Source of the DNA: Sphingobium sp. V4 | GTDB lineage: Bacteria > Pseudomonadota > Alphaproteobacteria > Sphingomonadales > Sphingomonadaceae | NCBI RefSeq assembly: GCF_029590555.1 | Contig: NZ_CP081003.1 | Location: forward strand, 1-33,206 | DNA: 33,206 nucleotides | Reading direction: 5' to 3' | Shown here: positions 14,490 through 23,710 of the stretch, piece after piece | Position numbering within the stretch: the stretch's first letter is position 1 | Layout: every line of letters begins with the position of its first letter | The notes under the pieces: model-generated | Seen by the model: the letters and a program-made list of their open reading frames with translations, nothing else | What the model was told of the DNA's origin: nothing | The model's database searches: none | Program-made: the position numbers and the translations under genes

Positions 14490-16169
14490 ATGTCCGAAAT
14501 GCCCAAGATCATCTGGTGCTGCTGGTTCCAGGGTCGAGAACAGGCTCCCCACCTGGTGCGCAGTTGCCTGCACAGTTGGGAGGCGCGCAATCCGGGCTGG
14601 GAGGTGCGTTGCCTCGATCGTCACAGCGTAGCGCGCTATGCCCCGGCGCTGACCGACTTCGACCTTAACAGCCGATCGGTGACGGCCGCGTCGCTGTCCG
14701 ACATAGTGCGGCTTTCCCTGCTGCACGAATATGGCGGCGTGTGGGTTGATGCCACGGTCTTTTGCAACCGCCCGCTCGACGAATGGCTACCCGGCCATAT
14801 GGCGGAAGGCTTCTTCGCCTTCGACCGACCCGATCGGCCGCTCGCCAGCTGGTTCCTGGCCGCCGCGCCATATGATCCGGTCATCGCCCGATGGTTCGCC
14901 GCCGCGATGGACTATTGGGAAAACAGGTCCGAAACGGATGATTATTTCTGGGTCCATAATCTGTTCGGCGCATTGTTGGCTACCGATGCACAGGTCGCAG
15001 CGCGATGGGCCCGGGTGCGCGGCCAGTCCGCCCTGCCGCCGCACCAGATCCAGGATCTGGGTATGCTGACCCCGGCGGCCGAGGCGGCCCATCTGGTCGA
15101 CTGGTCGCTGCCGATGTTCAAGCTGACCTATCGTTATCCCGAGGCAGAGGCGGCGGACGATTGCCTGCTGCACCGGCTGATCGGTGCGCCGGACACCACG
15201 CCAACGCCCCCCCCCCCAACGGCCGCGCCGCAGGCCGGTCCCCGCCCGATGGCGTCGATCAGCGTCGGCACCGAAAATCTGGGCGATCACGTCCAGATCA
15301 TCGCGGCGCAGCGTCTGCTGGCGCGCCATGGGCTGACCCCTGACCTCTATGTTAACCGCGACACGCAGCTGGCCGATCCGCCGCCCGTGCACGGCCCACT
15401 GCCGATCCTGATGAACGGATGGTTCAAGAGCGGCAACGCCGGATGGCCGCCCCATCCCTCCTATGCGCCGATTTTCCTCGGCTTCCACATCCGCCTGTTC
15501 CAGAGCCCGGCCTTGCTGTCCGAGGAAAGCCTGGCCCATTATCGCGCGCATGGCCCGATCGGCTGCCGCGACGACTATACGGCGGGGCTGCTGGCCGACC
15601 ATGGCATCGACAGCTTCGTGTCCCATTGCCTCAGCCTCAGCCTTCCGCGCCGGATCACGCGCGACGGGCGAGACCGCATCTTCGTCGTGTCGCGCGACGA
15701 ACAGCTGGCGCAGGTGATGCCGCCGGATCTAGGTGTCTTTACCTCGATCCTTCATTATAGCGGCGATCATGATTTCGCCCGCAACATGGCGCGGGCGGAG
15801 GCGCTGCTGGCGCGTTACCGGGACGAGGCGGGGCTGATCGTGACGTCACTGCTCCACTGCGCGCTACCCGCCATCGCCATGGGCATCCCCGTCATCATGT
15901 TCCATCCGCCCGCCAGCCCCGCCGGACGGCAATCGGACATGGAGCGTTTCTCCGCGCTGGCGCGGCTGATCCCGATCCATGATGTCGCGGACATGGCGGC
16001 GGTCGACTGGTCGCCCGAACCTGTGGATGTGGGTGCAATCAAGCTGGCGATGATCGACCGGCTTGGCGCGGCGCTGGCGGCGCAGGGGCTGGGCCAGGGC
16101 CGCGCGGTCGGGCCGATCGCGCCTTCATCGATCCTGCCGCCCGGCGCACGCAAGGCGACGGCGGCCTGA
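14490..16169 (+). CDS. Fusion of GT32-like capsule glycosyltransferase and polysaccharide pyruvyltransferase
   Basis: This 559-residue two-enzyme protein has an N-terminal half (to about 235) of the capsular-synthesis/GT32-like type: PKIIWCCWFQG near the start and YGGVWVDAT, whose DxD-like Asp binds the nucleotide sugar. After a linker rich in Pro, Thr and Ala (about 234-252) comes a polysaccharide pyruvyltransferase domain: SVGTENLGDHVQIIAA, then GPIGCRDDYTAGLLADHGI. That domain would put a pyruvate ketal on a sugar using PEP. A run of 11 C (15207-15217) lies in the linker; loss or gain of one C would leave only the glycosyltransferase. The ATG at 14490 follows GGGAG; an ATG at 14469 has no ribosome site. 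The gene is divergent from the TpsB unit across an AT-rich gap (14311-14468). Confidence 0.85.
   Translation: MSEMPKIIWCCWFQGREQAPHLVRSCLHSWEARNPGWEVRCLDRHSVARYAPALTDFDLNSRSVTAASLSDIVRLSLLHEYGGVWVDATVFCNRPLDEWLPGHMAEGFFAFDRPDRPLASWFLAAAPYDPVIARWFAAAMDYWENRSETDDYFWVHNLFGALLATDAQVAARWARVRGQSALPPHQIQDLGMLTPAAEAAHLVDWSLPMFKLTYRYPEAEAADDCLLHRLIGAPDTTPTPPPPTAAPQAGPRPMASISVGTENLGDHVQIIAAQRLLARHGLTPDLYVNRDTQLADPPPVHGPLPILMNGWFKSGNAGWPPHPSYAPIFLGFHIRLFQSPALLSEESLAHYRAHGPIGCRDDYTAGLLADHGIDSFVSHCLSLSLPRRITRDGRDRIFVVSRDEQLAQVMPPDLGVFTSILHYSGDHDFARNMARAEALLARYRDEAGLIVTSLLHCALPAIAMGIPVIMFHPPASPAGRQSDMERFSALARLIPIHDVADMAAVDWSPEPVDVGAIKLAMIDRLGAALAAQGLGQGRAVGPIAPSSILPPGARKATAA
15207..15217. repeat. C11 homopolymer in the inter-domain linker
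   Basis: Eleven consecutive C form the Pro codons between the glycosyltransferase and pyruvyltransferase domains. With 12 C the frame ends at 15343; with 10 C it also diverges from the pyruvyltransferase. A tract of this length is prone to slipped-strand change and also to sequencing error. Confidence 0.75.
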
Positions 16170-16174
16170 ACCGG

Positions 16175-16204
16175 CCTGACCGGGCGCACGGGCGTCCGGT
16201 CAGG
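16175..16204. terminator. Hairpin between convergent genes
   Basis: CCTGACCGG (16175-16183) and CCGGTCAGG (16196-16204) form a 9-bp stem with a 12-base loop between the convergent stops of the pyruvyltransferase fusion and rmlA. There is no T-run on either 3' side, so termination would be weak or Rho-aided. Confidence 0.4.
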
Positions 16205-16213
16205 CAAAAAGGA

Positions 16214-17080
16214 TCATTCCGCCATCACGCCGCGCAGATAGCGGCCATAGTCGGACTTGCCGAGCTTGGCGATCGCCTTTTCCAGGCCGGCATTGTCGAT
16301 GAAGCCCTGACGGTAGGCGATTTCTTCGGGCGCCGCGATCTTGAAGCCCTGGCGCTTTTCCAGAACGCGGACGAATTCGGCCGCATCGAGCAGGCTGTCG
16401 GGCGTCCCGGTGTCGAGCCAGGCATAGCCACGGCCCATGATTTCAACATGGAGATCCCCGCGCTCCAGATAGACACGGTTGACGTCGGTGATTTCCAGTT
16501 CGCCGCGTGCCGAAGGCTTCATGTTTGCAGCGATGTCGACGACCTTCTCGTCATAGAAGTAGAGGCCCGTGACCGCCCAGTTCGACTTCGGCTGCTCGGG
16601 CTTCTCCTCGATGGTGACCGCCCTCATCTGATCATCGAAGCTCACAACGCCATACCGCTCAGGATCGTTGACATGATAGGCGAAGACGCTCGCCCCTTCC
16701 TTGCGCGACGACGCGCTGGCGAGGATTTCGGGCAGGCCGTGGCCATGATAGATATTGTCGCCCAAGATCAGAGCCGACTGTTGCCCGGCGACGAAATCGG
16801 CGCCGATGATATAGGCCTGCGCCAGGCCGTCGGGGCTGGGCTGCACTGCATATTCCAGGGTCATGCCCCAGGCCGAGCCATCGCCCAGCAGCGACTGGAA
16901 AGCAGGCAGGTCGCGCGGGGTCGAAATGATGAGCACCTCGCGGATCCCCGCCAGCATCAGCGTGCTGAGCGGATAATAGATCATCGGCTTGTCATAGACC
17001 GGCATGAGCTGCTTCGAGGTCGAAAGCGTCATGGGATAGAGGCGCGTACCGCTGCCCCCGGCAAGAATGATACCCTTCAT
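16214..17080 (-). CDS. rmlA: Glucose-1-phosphate thymidylyltransferase
   Basis: RmlA makes dTDP-glucose from dTTP and glucose-1-P, the first step to dTDP-L-rhamnose. At 288 residues it has the usual length. The N-terminal motif [16 protein letters not shown] (3-18) binds the nucleotide, and [50 protein letters not shown] and [12 protein letters not shown] are RmlA hallmarks. It is the last gene of the run rmlC-rmlB-rmlD-rmlA, 20 bp after rmlD. Rhamnose is therefore very likely a component of the polymer. Confidence 0.97.
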   Translation of the reverse strand: MKGIILAGGSGTRLYPMTLSTSKQLMPVYDKPMIYYPLSTLMLAGIREVLIISTPRDLPAFQSLLGDGSAWGMTLEYAVQPSPDGLAQAYIIGADFVAGQQSALILGDNIYHGHGLPEILASASSRKEGASVFAYHVNDPERYGVVSFDDQMRAVTIEEKPEQPKSNWAVTGLYFYDEKVVDIAANMKPSARGELEITDVNRVYLERGDLHVEIMGRGYAWLDTGTPDSLLDAAEFVRVLEKRQGFKIAAPEEIAYRQGFIDNAGLEKAIAKLGKSDYGRYLRGVMAE

Positions 17081-17100
17081 GTCGTCAAGTCCCCAGAAAA

Positions 17101-17988
17101 TCAGTGTGTCACGGGTTGCAGTCGGTCCATCACCTCGTCCAGCGAGGTGTGCCAGTCCGGCAGCGCCACGCCATGGAGGCGGGCGATACGGCCGCAGTCG
17201 AGCCGCGAATTGGCCGGACGGGTGGCGGGCGTGGGATAGTCGGCAGTGCCGATCCGGCGCACGGTGGCGCTTGGCCCGCCGCGCGCGGCGGAAGCGGCGA
17301 AGATCGCCTCGGCGAAATCCGCCCAGCTACCCTCGCCCTGCGCGGTCATGTGGAAGACACCGCGCAATTCCGGGCTACTATCGGCTACCAGATTGGTAGC
17401 CACCTGAAAAATGCCGTCGGCGATGGCGAGCGCGCTGGTGGGATTGCCGTGCTGGTCGGCGACCACCGACACTTCGTCGCGGTCGCCGGCAAGGCGCAGC
17501 ATGGTCTTGACGAAATTGCCGCCGAACGGGCTGTAGACCCATGCGACGCGCAACGCGACGCTGTCGTCATGACCCTCCAGAACGGCCCGTTCGCCCGCCA
17601 ACTTGGACGCGCCATAGACGCCGGTGGGGCCGGTGGGATCGCTTTCGGCATAGGGGCGGTCCAATGTCCCGTCGAACACATAGTCGGTCGAGATGTGGAT
17701 GAGAGGCACGCCCAGAGCCTTTGCCGCCTGCGCCACCGCCCCCGCGCCCGCGCCATTGACGGCATGGGCAAGGTCGCTCTCGCCCTCCGCTTTGTCCACC
17801 GCTGTGTAGGCGGCGGCCGATACGATGACGTCGGGCGCAGCCTTGGTGAGCACCCGCACAACCGAGGCGGGATCGGCAAGGTCTAGGTCAGGGCGGCCGA
17901 TCGCCACCACCTCATGCCCCGCCGCGGCGCCTCGTTCGATCAGGCTGGTGACGACCTGCCCCGCCGTCCCCGTGACGGCTATCTTCAT
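17101..17988 (-). CDS. rmlD: dTDP-4-dehydrorhamnose reductase
   Basis: RmlD reduces dTDP-4-keto-L-rhamnose to dTDP-L-rhamnose with NAD(P)H. This 295-residue extended SDR has a glycine-rich start ([12 protein letters not shown]), [12 protein letters not shown], the STDYVFDGT strand and the catalytic YGASKLAGE (YxxxK). The ATG overlaps the rmlB stop by four bases (ATGA at 17985-17988), a translational coupling. It is the last enzyme of the pathway encoded here. Confidence 0.96.
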   Translation of the reverse strand: MKIAVTGTAGQVVTSLIERGAAAGHEVVAIGRPDLDLADPASVVRVLTKAAPDVIVSAAAYTAVDKAEGESDLAHAVNGAGAGAVAQAAKALGVPLIHISTDYVFDGTLDRPYAESDPTGPTGVYGASKLAGERAVLEGHDDSVALRVAWVYSPFGGNFVKTMLRLAGDRDEVSVVADQHGNPTSALAIADGIFQVATNLVADSSPELRGVFHMTAQGEGSWADFAEAIFAASAARGGPSATVRRIGTADYPTPATRPANSRLDCGRIARLHGVALPDWHTSLDEVMDRLQPVTH

Positions 17989-19055
17989 GCAGGCACCTTG
18001 GCGCCCGCAGCCTTTTCCAGACCCAGGCGCTGGCCGTCATACTGCTCGCGCAGCGGCTGCCACCACCATTCATTGTCCAGATACCAGCGCACAGTCTTTT
18101 CGATGCCGCTGTCGAAATTCTCCCGCGCGCGCCAACCCAGCTCATTTTCCAGGCGGGTGGCGTCGATCGCGTAGCGGGCATCATGGCCGGGACGGTCGGT
18201 GACAAATTCGATCAGCTCCTCGCGCGGGCGGTCGCCCGGCACCAGCTGGTCGAGAACGGCGCAGATGCGGCGCACCACGTCGATATTCTTGCGCTCGTTG
18301 CGGCCGCCGACATTATAGGTCTCGCCCGGCTCGCCCTTCTCGATGATGAGGTCGAGCGCGCGGGCATGATCGTCGACATAGAGCCAGTCGCGGATATTCT
18401 CGCCCTTGCCGTAGACCGGCAGCTTGCGCCCCTCCAGCGCGTTGAGGATGGTGAGCGGGATCAGCTTTTCAGGGAAGTGGTACGGCCCGTAGTTGTTCGA
18501 GCAGTTCGACACGACCACCGGCAGGCCATAGGTGCGCTGCCACGCCTTGGCGAGATGGTCGGACGCGGCCTTCGACGCCGAATAGGGCGAGCTGGGATCG
18601 TAGGGCGTGGTTTCCTCGAACAGCCCTTCGTCGCCGAGCGAGCCATAGACTTCGTCGGTCGAGACATGGAGGAAGCGGAAGGCCGCCTTCGCCTCCCCCT
18701 CAAGCCCGTTCCAGTAGCCGCGCGCGGCCTCCAGCAAGGTGAAGCTGCCCACGATATTGGTCTGGATGAAATCGGCCGCGCCAGTGATCGAGCGGTCGAC
18801 ATGGCTTTCGGCAGCCAGATGCATGATGCGATCGGGTTTGAAGCCAGCGATCGCCGCGTCCATCGCCGCGCGATCGCAGATATTGGCGTGCAGGAACTGG
18901 TGGTTGTTCTTCCCTTCCACTTCCTTGAGCGACGCTTCGCACCCGGCATAGGTCAGCGCGTCGATGGTGAGGACGTCATAGCCCTTTTCGAGCACCAGAT
19001 AGCGAACGAGGGCAGAGCCGATGAAGCCGGCACCGCCGGTAACGATCACGCGCAT
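17985..19055 (-). CDS. rmlB: dTDP-glucose 4,6-dehydratase
   Basis: RmlB converts dTDP-glucose to dTDP-4-keto-6-deoxyglucose using tightly bound NAD+. This 356-residue extended SDR has [16 protein letters not shown] at the N-terminus, [15 protein letters not shown], the [10 protein letters not shown] strand, the catalytic [11 protein letters not shown] (YxxxK) and [18 protein letters not shown], all RmlB hallmarks. It starts 3 bp after the rmlC stop and overlaps rmlD, so the four rml genes are one transcript. Confidence 0.97.
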   Translation of the reverse strand: MRVIVTGGAGFIGSALVRYLVLEKGYDVLTIDALTYAGCEASLKEVEGKNNHQFLHANICDRAAMDAAIAGFKPDRIMHLAAESHVDRSITGAADFIQTNIVGSFTLLEAARGYWNGLEGEAKAAFRFLHVSTDEVYGSLGDEGLFEETTPYDPSSPYSASKAASDHLAKAWQRTYGLPVVVSNCSNNYGPYHFPEKLIPLTILNALEGRKLPVYGKGENIRDWLYVDDHARALDLIIEKGEPGETYNVGGRNERKNIDVVRRICAVLDQLVPGDRPREELIEFVTDRPGHDARYAIDATRLENELGWRARENFDSGIEKTVRWYLDNEWWWQPLREQYDGQRLGLEKAAGAKVPA

Positions 19056-19058
19056 AGG

Positions 19059-19625
19059 TTATTTGCTCCAGCTGAAATAGGCGGGAAGGTCGGTCAGCAG
19101 CGGCTGCCTGCGGTCCTTGGGCGAAAGGGTATCGGGATCGGCAACATCGGGCCAGACAATGCCGATCGCCGGGTCGTTCCAGGCCAGCCCCTTGTCGCAT
19201 TCGACATTATAATAGCTGCCGGTAACCTTGTAGCAGATGACGCTGTCGGGCTCGAGCGAGCAGAAGCCATGGGCAAAGCCCGGCGGCACCCAGAGCTGCT
19301 TGCCATTGTCCGGCGTCAGCGTTTCGCCGACCCACTGGCCGTAGGTCGGCGATCCGGTGCGGATGTCGACCGCCACGTCGAACAGCGCGCCGGCGGTGCA
19401 GCGTACCAGCTTGCCCTGGGCGTGCGGCTCACTCTGAAAATGCAGGCCGCGGATGGTGCCAACCTTGGCGCTGCGCGATTCATTGTCCTGCACGAAGCGA
19501 TAGTCGCCGATATGCCGGGCAAACAGATCGGCGCGGAAGGTTTCCGCGAAATAGCCGCGCTCGTCGCCGATATGGCGGGGAATGAGAAGCGTGACGCCGG
19601 CGATATCGTAGATCTGGACTTCCAC
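19059..19625 (-). CDS. rmlC: dTDP-4-dehydrorhamnose 3,5-epimerase
   Basis: RmlC epimerises C3 and C5 of dTDP-4-keto-6-deoxyglucose. This 188-residue cupin shows RGYFAETFRAD, FVQDNESRSAKVGTIRGLHF with the catalytic His, GALFDVAVDIR and WVPPGFAHGFCSL, all family hallmarks. A GTG start at 19625 is preferred because AGAGGG lies five bases upstream; the frame extends to a TTG at 19649 with no better site. It follows the OPX export gene by about 33 bp in the same direction. Confidence 0.95.
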   Translation of the reverse strand: MEVQIYDIAGVTLLIPRHIGDERGYFAETFRADLFARHIGDYRFVQDNESRSAKVGTIRGLHFQSEPHAQGKLVRCTAGALFDVAVDIRTGSPTYGQWVGETLTPDNGKQLWVPPGFAHGFCSLEPDSVICYKVTGSYYNVECDKGLAWNDPAIGIVWPDVADPDTLSPKDRRQPLLTDLPAYFSWSK

Positions 19626-19658
19626 ATTACCCTCTTGATTAAGAAGCAACTTATCTCA

Positions 19659-20801
19659 TCAGTTGCTGTTCTGGATCACCGACACCGCGCTGGTCACGGT
19701 CAGCACCGGCGAGAATAGCTGGCTGATAAGCTGGACGAGCTTGCTCGGCTGATTGGCCGCAGCATTGCCGAAATAGAGGACGTCCTTGTCCTGCATGGTG
19801 AATTTCTGGGCCAGAAAATAAGCGCCGGTCTGCATCATGTTGAGATGATAAACCCGGGGAGTCTCCCGCCCTTCGGCATCGCGCACATAGCGGAAGAGGA
19901 AGATGGCGGCGGGATCGCCCAGATTGGGATTGGCACCGCCGGCGGTCGCTACTGCTTCGGCCAGCGACACGGTTGAGCGGCGGAAGGGCACCTGCTCCAC
20001 CCGGCCCGACGCGCCCAGGATCGAATAGGTGCGCGGATCGTCCACCAGCATCAGCCGGTCACCCGGACGAATACGCACGTCGAGCGCGGGATTTTCGACC
20101 ATGTCGTTGACGCGCACGTCGGCAGTCGTGTCGCCACGCATGATACGCACCATCAGATCCTTGGAACTGCCACGATAGCCGCCGGCAAGTGCGATCACGT
20201 CCGAGAGACTTTCCCGATTGGTCTGAAGCACGAGCCGGCCCGGCCTGGCCACCTCACCGCCGACGATGATCGAATTGGTGATCGCCTGGCTCATCGTCAC
20301 GATGACCTGCGGATTTTGCGACAGGCGACGCAGGGAATTGCGGATCGTCGCCTCGACCTCGCCCGTGGTCAGACCCGCGACATGCAGGGTACCCGCATAG
20401 GGAATGGAGATGTCGCCCAGGTCGTCGACGCGCGTGGGCGGCAGCTTCTGCACCTGAACGCCCGGAGGCGCGAGTTGGCCGGCAGCGGAGGCGGCCGCAC
20501 CGCTGGCGAATAGGGTCACGCCAGCTTCATAGATATTGATGTCGAGAATATCGCCTGGCCCGACCATGTCGGTGGGCGAAGGCGCAGACACCGGCAGGAG
20601 GGTGGCGGGCGTCGCGCTGGCGACAGGCGGCGGCAGATCGGCCGCGTCGCGGATCTGCACCAGTTCGATCGGTGCGGAACCATCCTTGGGCGCGGCCGCC
20701 GACTTGCGGATCTGGCCGCCGGTGGGGCCGCTGGAGGGCAGGGTGGCGCAGCCTGCAAGCCCGGCAAGAATGGCCAGATATACGCTGTTCTTAAGGTGCA
20801 T
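19659..20801 (-). CDS. OPX outer-membrane polysaccharide export lipoprotein (Wza/KpsD type)
   Basis: This 380-residue protein would form the outer-membrane channel for the polymer. From the ATG at 20801 it has a lipoprotein signal, LAILAGLAGC, with the lipidated Cys at residue 18. Next comes the polysaccharide export domain (VGPGDILDINIYEAG, then ISIPYAGTLHVAGLTTGEVE) and SLBB-type repeats (IIVGGEVARPGRLVLQTN, later YSILGASGRVEQVPF). A longer frame starts at 20951 but lacks a signal. It lies downstream of the ABC ATPase gene after a 165-bp gap (20802-20966) with no gene that I can see. Confidence 0.92.
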   Translation of the reverse strand: MHLKNSVYLAILAGLAGCATLPSSGPTGGQIRKSAAAPKDGSAPIELVQIRDAADLPPPVASATPATLLPVSAPSPTDMVGPGDILDINIYEAGVTLFASGAAASAAGQLAPPGVQVQKLPPTRVDDLGDISIPYAGTLHVAGLTTGEVEATIRNSLRRLSQNPQVIVTMSQAITNSIIVGGEVARPGRLVLQTNRESLSDVIALAGGYRGSSKDLMVRIMRGDTTADVRVNDMVENPALDVRIRPGDRLMLVDDPRTYSILGASGRVEQVPFRRSTVSLAEAVATAGGANPNLGDPAAIFLFRYVRDAEGRETPRVYHLNMMQTGAYFLAQKFTMQDKDVLYFGNAAANQPSKLVQLISQLFSPVLTVTSAVSVIQNSN

Positions 20802-20966
20802 AAGTATAATGTCTCGAAAGGCTGCGGCTTGTTCGCGCATCGCCTTAGCATCGCGATCGAAGAATGGACAATAGTAACAGATGCGATGACCGTTGGCGCG
20901 GCACGCCTGCCCAGCAACCATGCATTCACCCACGCCGCCAAGCCGCACCATAGCATGTTAAAGACG

Positions 20967-21602
20967 TCAAAGAATGTCGTAGATAGCAAGAGCCTCATCA
21001 ACGTCGTCGTACATCGTGGCAATTCCACCATGCAGGATGATAGCTCGATTACAAAATTGGCGGATGAAGTCAGGCCCATGCGACGCGAATAAAAGTGCGC
21101 GCTCCTGCCGCTTTTCAAAAAATTCGGCCTGACTCTTCCTTTGAAAATTCTGATCGCCGACCATGATGACTTCGTCGATCAGATAGCAATCAAATTCAAT
21201 CGCCAATGACAATGCAAAAGCCAGTCGCGCCCGCATGCCGGAGGAATAGGTCTTGACCGGCATCCGCAACTGCCGTCCCAATTCCGAGAAATCCTCCACA
21301 AATGCGCGCAGATCCGCATAGTCCCGATTGTAGATGCGCGCGATGAACCGCGCATTGTCATATCCCGTCAAGCTGCCTTGGAAGCCGCCGCCAAACCCCA
21401 GGGGCCAGGAACAGCTCATCTGGCGGACGATGCGGCCGGCAGTGGGCATTTCCACGCCTCCGACAAGCTTGATGAGCGTCGACTTTCCGGCGCCGTTGCG
21501 CCCCAGAAGACCTATGCGCTGCCCGGGATGAATGGAGAAGTTGACGTCGCGCAGGACGGTTTTCTTCTTGTAGGCCTTGTGGACATGCTCGCACGCAATC
21601 AT
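20967..21602 (-). CDS. ABC transporter ATPase for polysaccharide export (KpsT-like)
   Basis: This 211-residue ATPase powers export of the finished polysaccharide across the inner membrane. It has Walker A GRNGAGKST (34-42), the signature YSSGM (119-123), Walker B CYLIDEV (139-145) and the switch His in ASHGP (H175). It lacks the C-terminal carbohydrate-binding domain of Wzt proteins, which makes it KpsT-like. The ATG at 21602 overlaps the permease stop (ATGA, 21599-21602); a longer frame from 21635 lies inside the permease gene. Confidence 0.94.
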   Translation of the reverse strand: MIACEHVHKAYKKKTVLRDVNFSIHPGQRIGLLGRNGAGKSTLIKLVGGVEMPTAGRIVRQMSCSWPLGFGGGFQGSLTGYDNARFIARIYNRDYADLRAFVEDFSELGRQLRMPVKTYSSGMRARLAFALSLAIEFDCYLIDEVIMVGDQNFQRKSQAEFFEKRQERALLFASHGPDFIRQFCNRAIILHGGIATMYDDVDEALAIYDIL

Positions 21603-22381
21603 TCGACCACCATCGTCTTGCGGACATGACTGCACAGGGCCAGGCCGACAATCAGGCAGATGGCCGAAATGGTCAGCGGAACGGCTACGCTATAATAGGG
21701 GCGCACTGCATTGCCGAAGACGCCGTACCGAATCATCTCCATCGCGTTCACCATGGGCGACCACAAAGCGACATCCCGCGCAGCAGGTGTCAGCCACGAC
21801 GCCAGGTTGAAGGTGCCGGAGAAAGGAATGGCCAGATACACCGTAACCGGGAGCAGTTTCTCGAGGATTTCCGACATTTCCGACAGCGGCGCGATGATGA
21901 AGGCGACCGACAGGACAAAGAGGAAATATAGACCCCAACCCAGCAGCGCCACACCGATGTCATGCGGAACAGGAAACAGGCCCACCGCTGAAAGGACCGT
22001 GCCCATGAACAGCCAGGCCATTGTCGTACCGATGAATTCGATCAGCACGCGCACGAAGACAAGATCTATCAGCTTGACCTGCCGATGATACATCAGGCTG
22101 CCATTGGCGATGAAGACGCTGACGCATCGGCTGAAGGTATTACGCAGGAATGTCAGTGGGATATAGCCGCTTACCACGAAAGCGACGATGCCGATCCCAT
22201 GTTCTTCAGGCCCCTTTATGAAGGTCCAGAGCAGACCGACAAGGCCTGCAAACAACATGGGTTCGGCCATCATCCAGAGAAAGCCGATATTCTCTCGCCC
22301 GAAGCGCGTGACGAGCTCGCGAAGCATCAGGGCCTTGATGACCTTGCCCTGTATCTCTAGCCCCGATCGCAGCCGGTCCAT
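21599..22381 (-). CDS. ABC-2 type polysaccharide export permease (KpsM-like)
   Basis: This 260-residue inner-membrane permease pairs with the KpsT-like ATPase. An amphipathic N-terminus (ALMLRELVTRFGRENIGFLW) precedes about six hydrophobic segments, including PMLFAGLVGLLWTFI, ALLGWGLYFLFVLSVAFIIA and VPLTISAICLIVGLAL. The pattern RFGRENIGFLWMMAEP is typical of KpsM/RkpT-type permeases. The ATG at 22381 shares a base with the co-polymerase stop (TGATG). Confidence 0.93.
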   Translation of the reverse strand: MDRLRSGLEIQGKVIKALMLRELVTRFGRENIGFLWMMAEPMLFAGLVGLLWTFIKGPEEHGIGIVAFVVSGYIPLTFLRNTFSRCVSVFIANGSLMYHRQVKLIDLVFVRVLIEFIGTTMAWLFMGTVLSAVGLFPVPHDIGVALLGWGLYFLFVLSVAFIIAPLSEMSEILEKLLPVTVYLAIPFSGTFNLASWLTPAARDVALWSPMVNAMEMIRYGVFGNAVRPYYSVAVPLTISAICLIVGLALCSHVRKTMVVE

Positions 22382-23547
22382 CAATCTTCCGGTGCATGTT
22401 CGAGGATACCGACTATCAGCATCCAGCCCACCAGATACAGGCACAGGGATACGCCGATGACGGTGAGAATCTGTTTCAGCCGCGCCGGAAGGATTGCCTG
22501 GTCGGGCTTGTCAGGCTGCACGATGCGTTCAAGATAGAATTGCTGCCGCTGCGCGTCCGCGCGCGCGCGCTCCAGCGAAGCGCTGGCGGTGGTCAGCATC
22601 TGGGTCGCGAACTCCTGCTCGACCGCATTCGCCTCATAACCGCTCAGCTTGGAGGCGATGCCCGAATTGCTTCCGACAACCTGCAGATTTTGCGCAGCGA
22701 TCTGGGCCGAGATGGCAGCAACTTGCTGCCGCAGCGCCGGCAGGGAGGGGTTTGAAGGCGTGATCCGGGCGATTGTGGCAATTTGCGCCTGCAGCGCGGC
22801 CCTTTGGGCCTCCAGCCCGCTAGATATCTCCAATACCCCCTTCGCTTGCTGCTGAGGATCCAGCAGTTCGGAGCTGTTGCGATATTGCCCGAAATTGATC
22901 CGCGCCGCCCGCACACGATCTTCCGCGATGGCAACACGCTTTTCGGCCTCAACGATGGCCTGGCGGTTGGCGCGCCCATTGAGCCTGTTGACGAGTTGCT
23001 CGCTGAGCTGGAGGAGATACTCGTTCAGGATATAGGCGTCATCGGGATTGAACGCCTTGACGGTCATCACCGCATTGGATGTGTCATGATCGAGGTGAAC
23101 ATCGACCATCTTGTTGAAATATTTGTGCAGGTTTTCAAAACTATTTTCGCGCAAGGGCGCGGGAAAGCGGCTCAACGGATCTATCTCTGAAGCCATGAAG
23201 CGGGCTTTCACGTCGATCCGCCTGGACAAATCCGCCAGAGCGTCCCGCGAGCGCAGATAGTCGATAACCTCGTGGGTCTGCTGCTGCCCCTCCGACAAAC
23301 CCGTAGTCTGAATGAGGTTGGCGAATGAGGATGTCTGGGATTGTTGGCGACTGGGCGATTTGATGACGAACCGCGCCTCTGACACATAGATGTCCGAGGC
23401 GATAAAGCCATAATAGATTGTTGCGAGCAGGGAGGGCAGCACAACGAAGAGCATGAACCAGCGATGACGCATGATTTTGCGCGAAAGTCCGCGCGCCAAC
23501 ACCGGTCCTGCGTCAGCTTCTTGAGGATAGGCTTGGTCGTTAGTCAT
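22381..23547 (-). CDS. Capsule polysaccharide co-polymerase (KpsE/CtrB-like)
   Basis: This 388-residue inner-membrane protein of the PCP-3 class bridges the ABC exporter and the outer-membrane channel. It has one TM near the N-terminus (about 31-50, LFVVLPSLLATIYYGFIASD) and one at the C-terminus (about 361-382), with a periplasmic coiled-coil body between (YVSEARFVIKSP, then EAEKRVAIAEDRVRAARINF). It is first in the run co-polymerase, permease, ATPase, OPX, rmlCBDA, so the operon promoter should lie in 23548-23710. AAGG about 11-14 bases before the ATG (23547) is a modest ribosome site. Confidence 0.92.
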   Translation of the reverse strand: MTNDQAYPQEADAGPVLARGLSRKIMRHRWFMLFVVLPSLLATIYYGFIASDIYVSEARFVIKSPSRQQSQTSSFANLIQTTGLSEGQQQTHEVIDYLRSRDALADLSRRIDVKARFMASEIDPLSRFPAPLRENSFENLHKYFNKMVDVHLDHDTSNAVMTVKAFNPDDAYILNEYLLQLSEQLVNRLNGRANRQAIVEAEKRVAIAEDRVRAARINFGQYRNSSELLDPQQQAKGVLEISSGLEAQRAALQAQIATIARITPSNPSLPALRQQVAAISAQIAAQNLQVVGSNSGIASKLSGYEANAVEQEFATQMLTTASASLERARADAQRQQFYLERIVQPDKPDQAILPARLKQILTVIGVSLCLYLVGWMLIVGILEHAPED

Positions 23548-23710
23548 GGTTCGCTGCTACCTTACAGGCGGACATATTCCGTTCAGCACACGTGTCTGGG
23601 TCAAACCCAGTCAGCAGGCCCACAAGGAAGGCGGCAATCCCCGGCTTTGCCCGAATTGTCAATGGACGTCCTGCCGTTTGGCAAGCGCCGCGTGGCGCGT
23701 AAAGGAGAAT

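Noticed and set aside
14787..15626. 279-codon minus-strand ORF opposite the GT32-pyruvyltransferase fusion
   Set aside because: Both plus-strand domains show their motifs; the minus frame is low-complexity.
18183..19718. 511-codon plus-strand ORF opposite rmlB and rmlC
   Set aside because: The opposite strand encodes intact RmlB and RmlC with all motifs; the long open frame is a high-G+C artefact.
22558..22570. Alternating CG run in the co-polymerase gene as a second phase-variable tract
   Set aside because: Only about six dinucleotide units, encoding ordinary Ala/Arg codons in a coiled coil; short CG runs are expected at this base composition.
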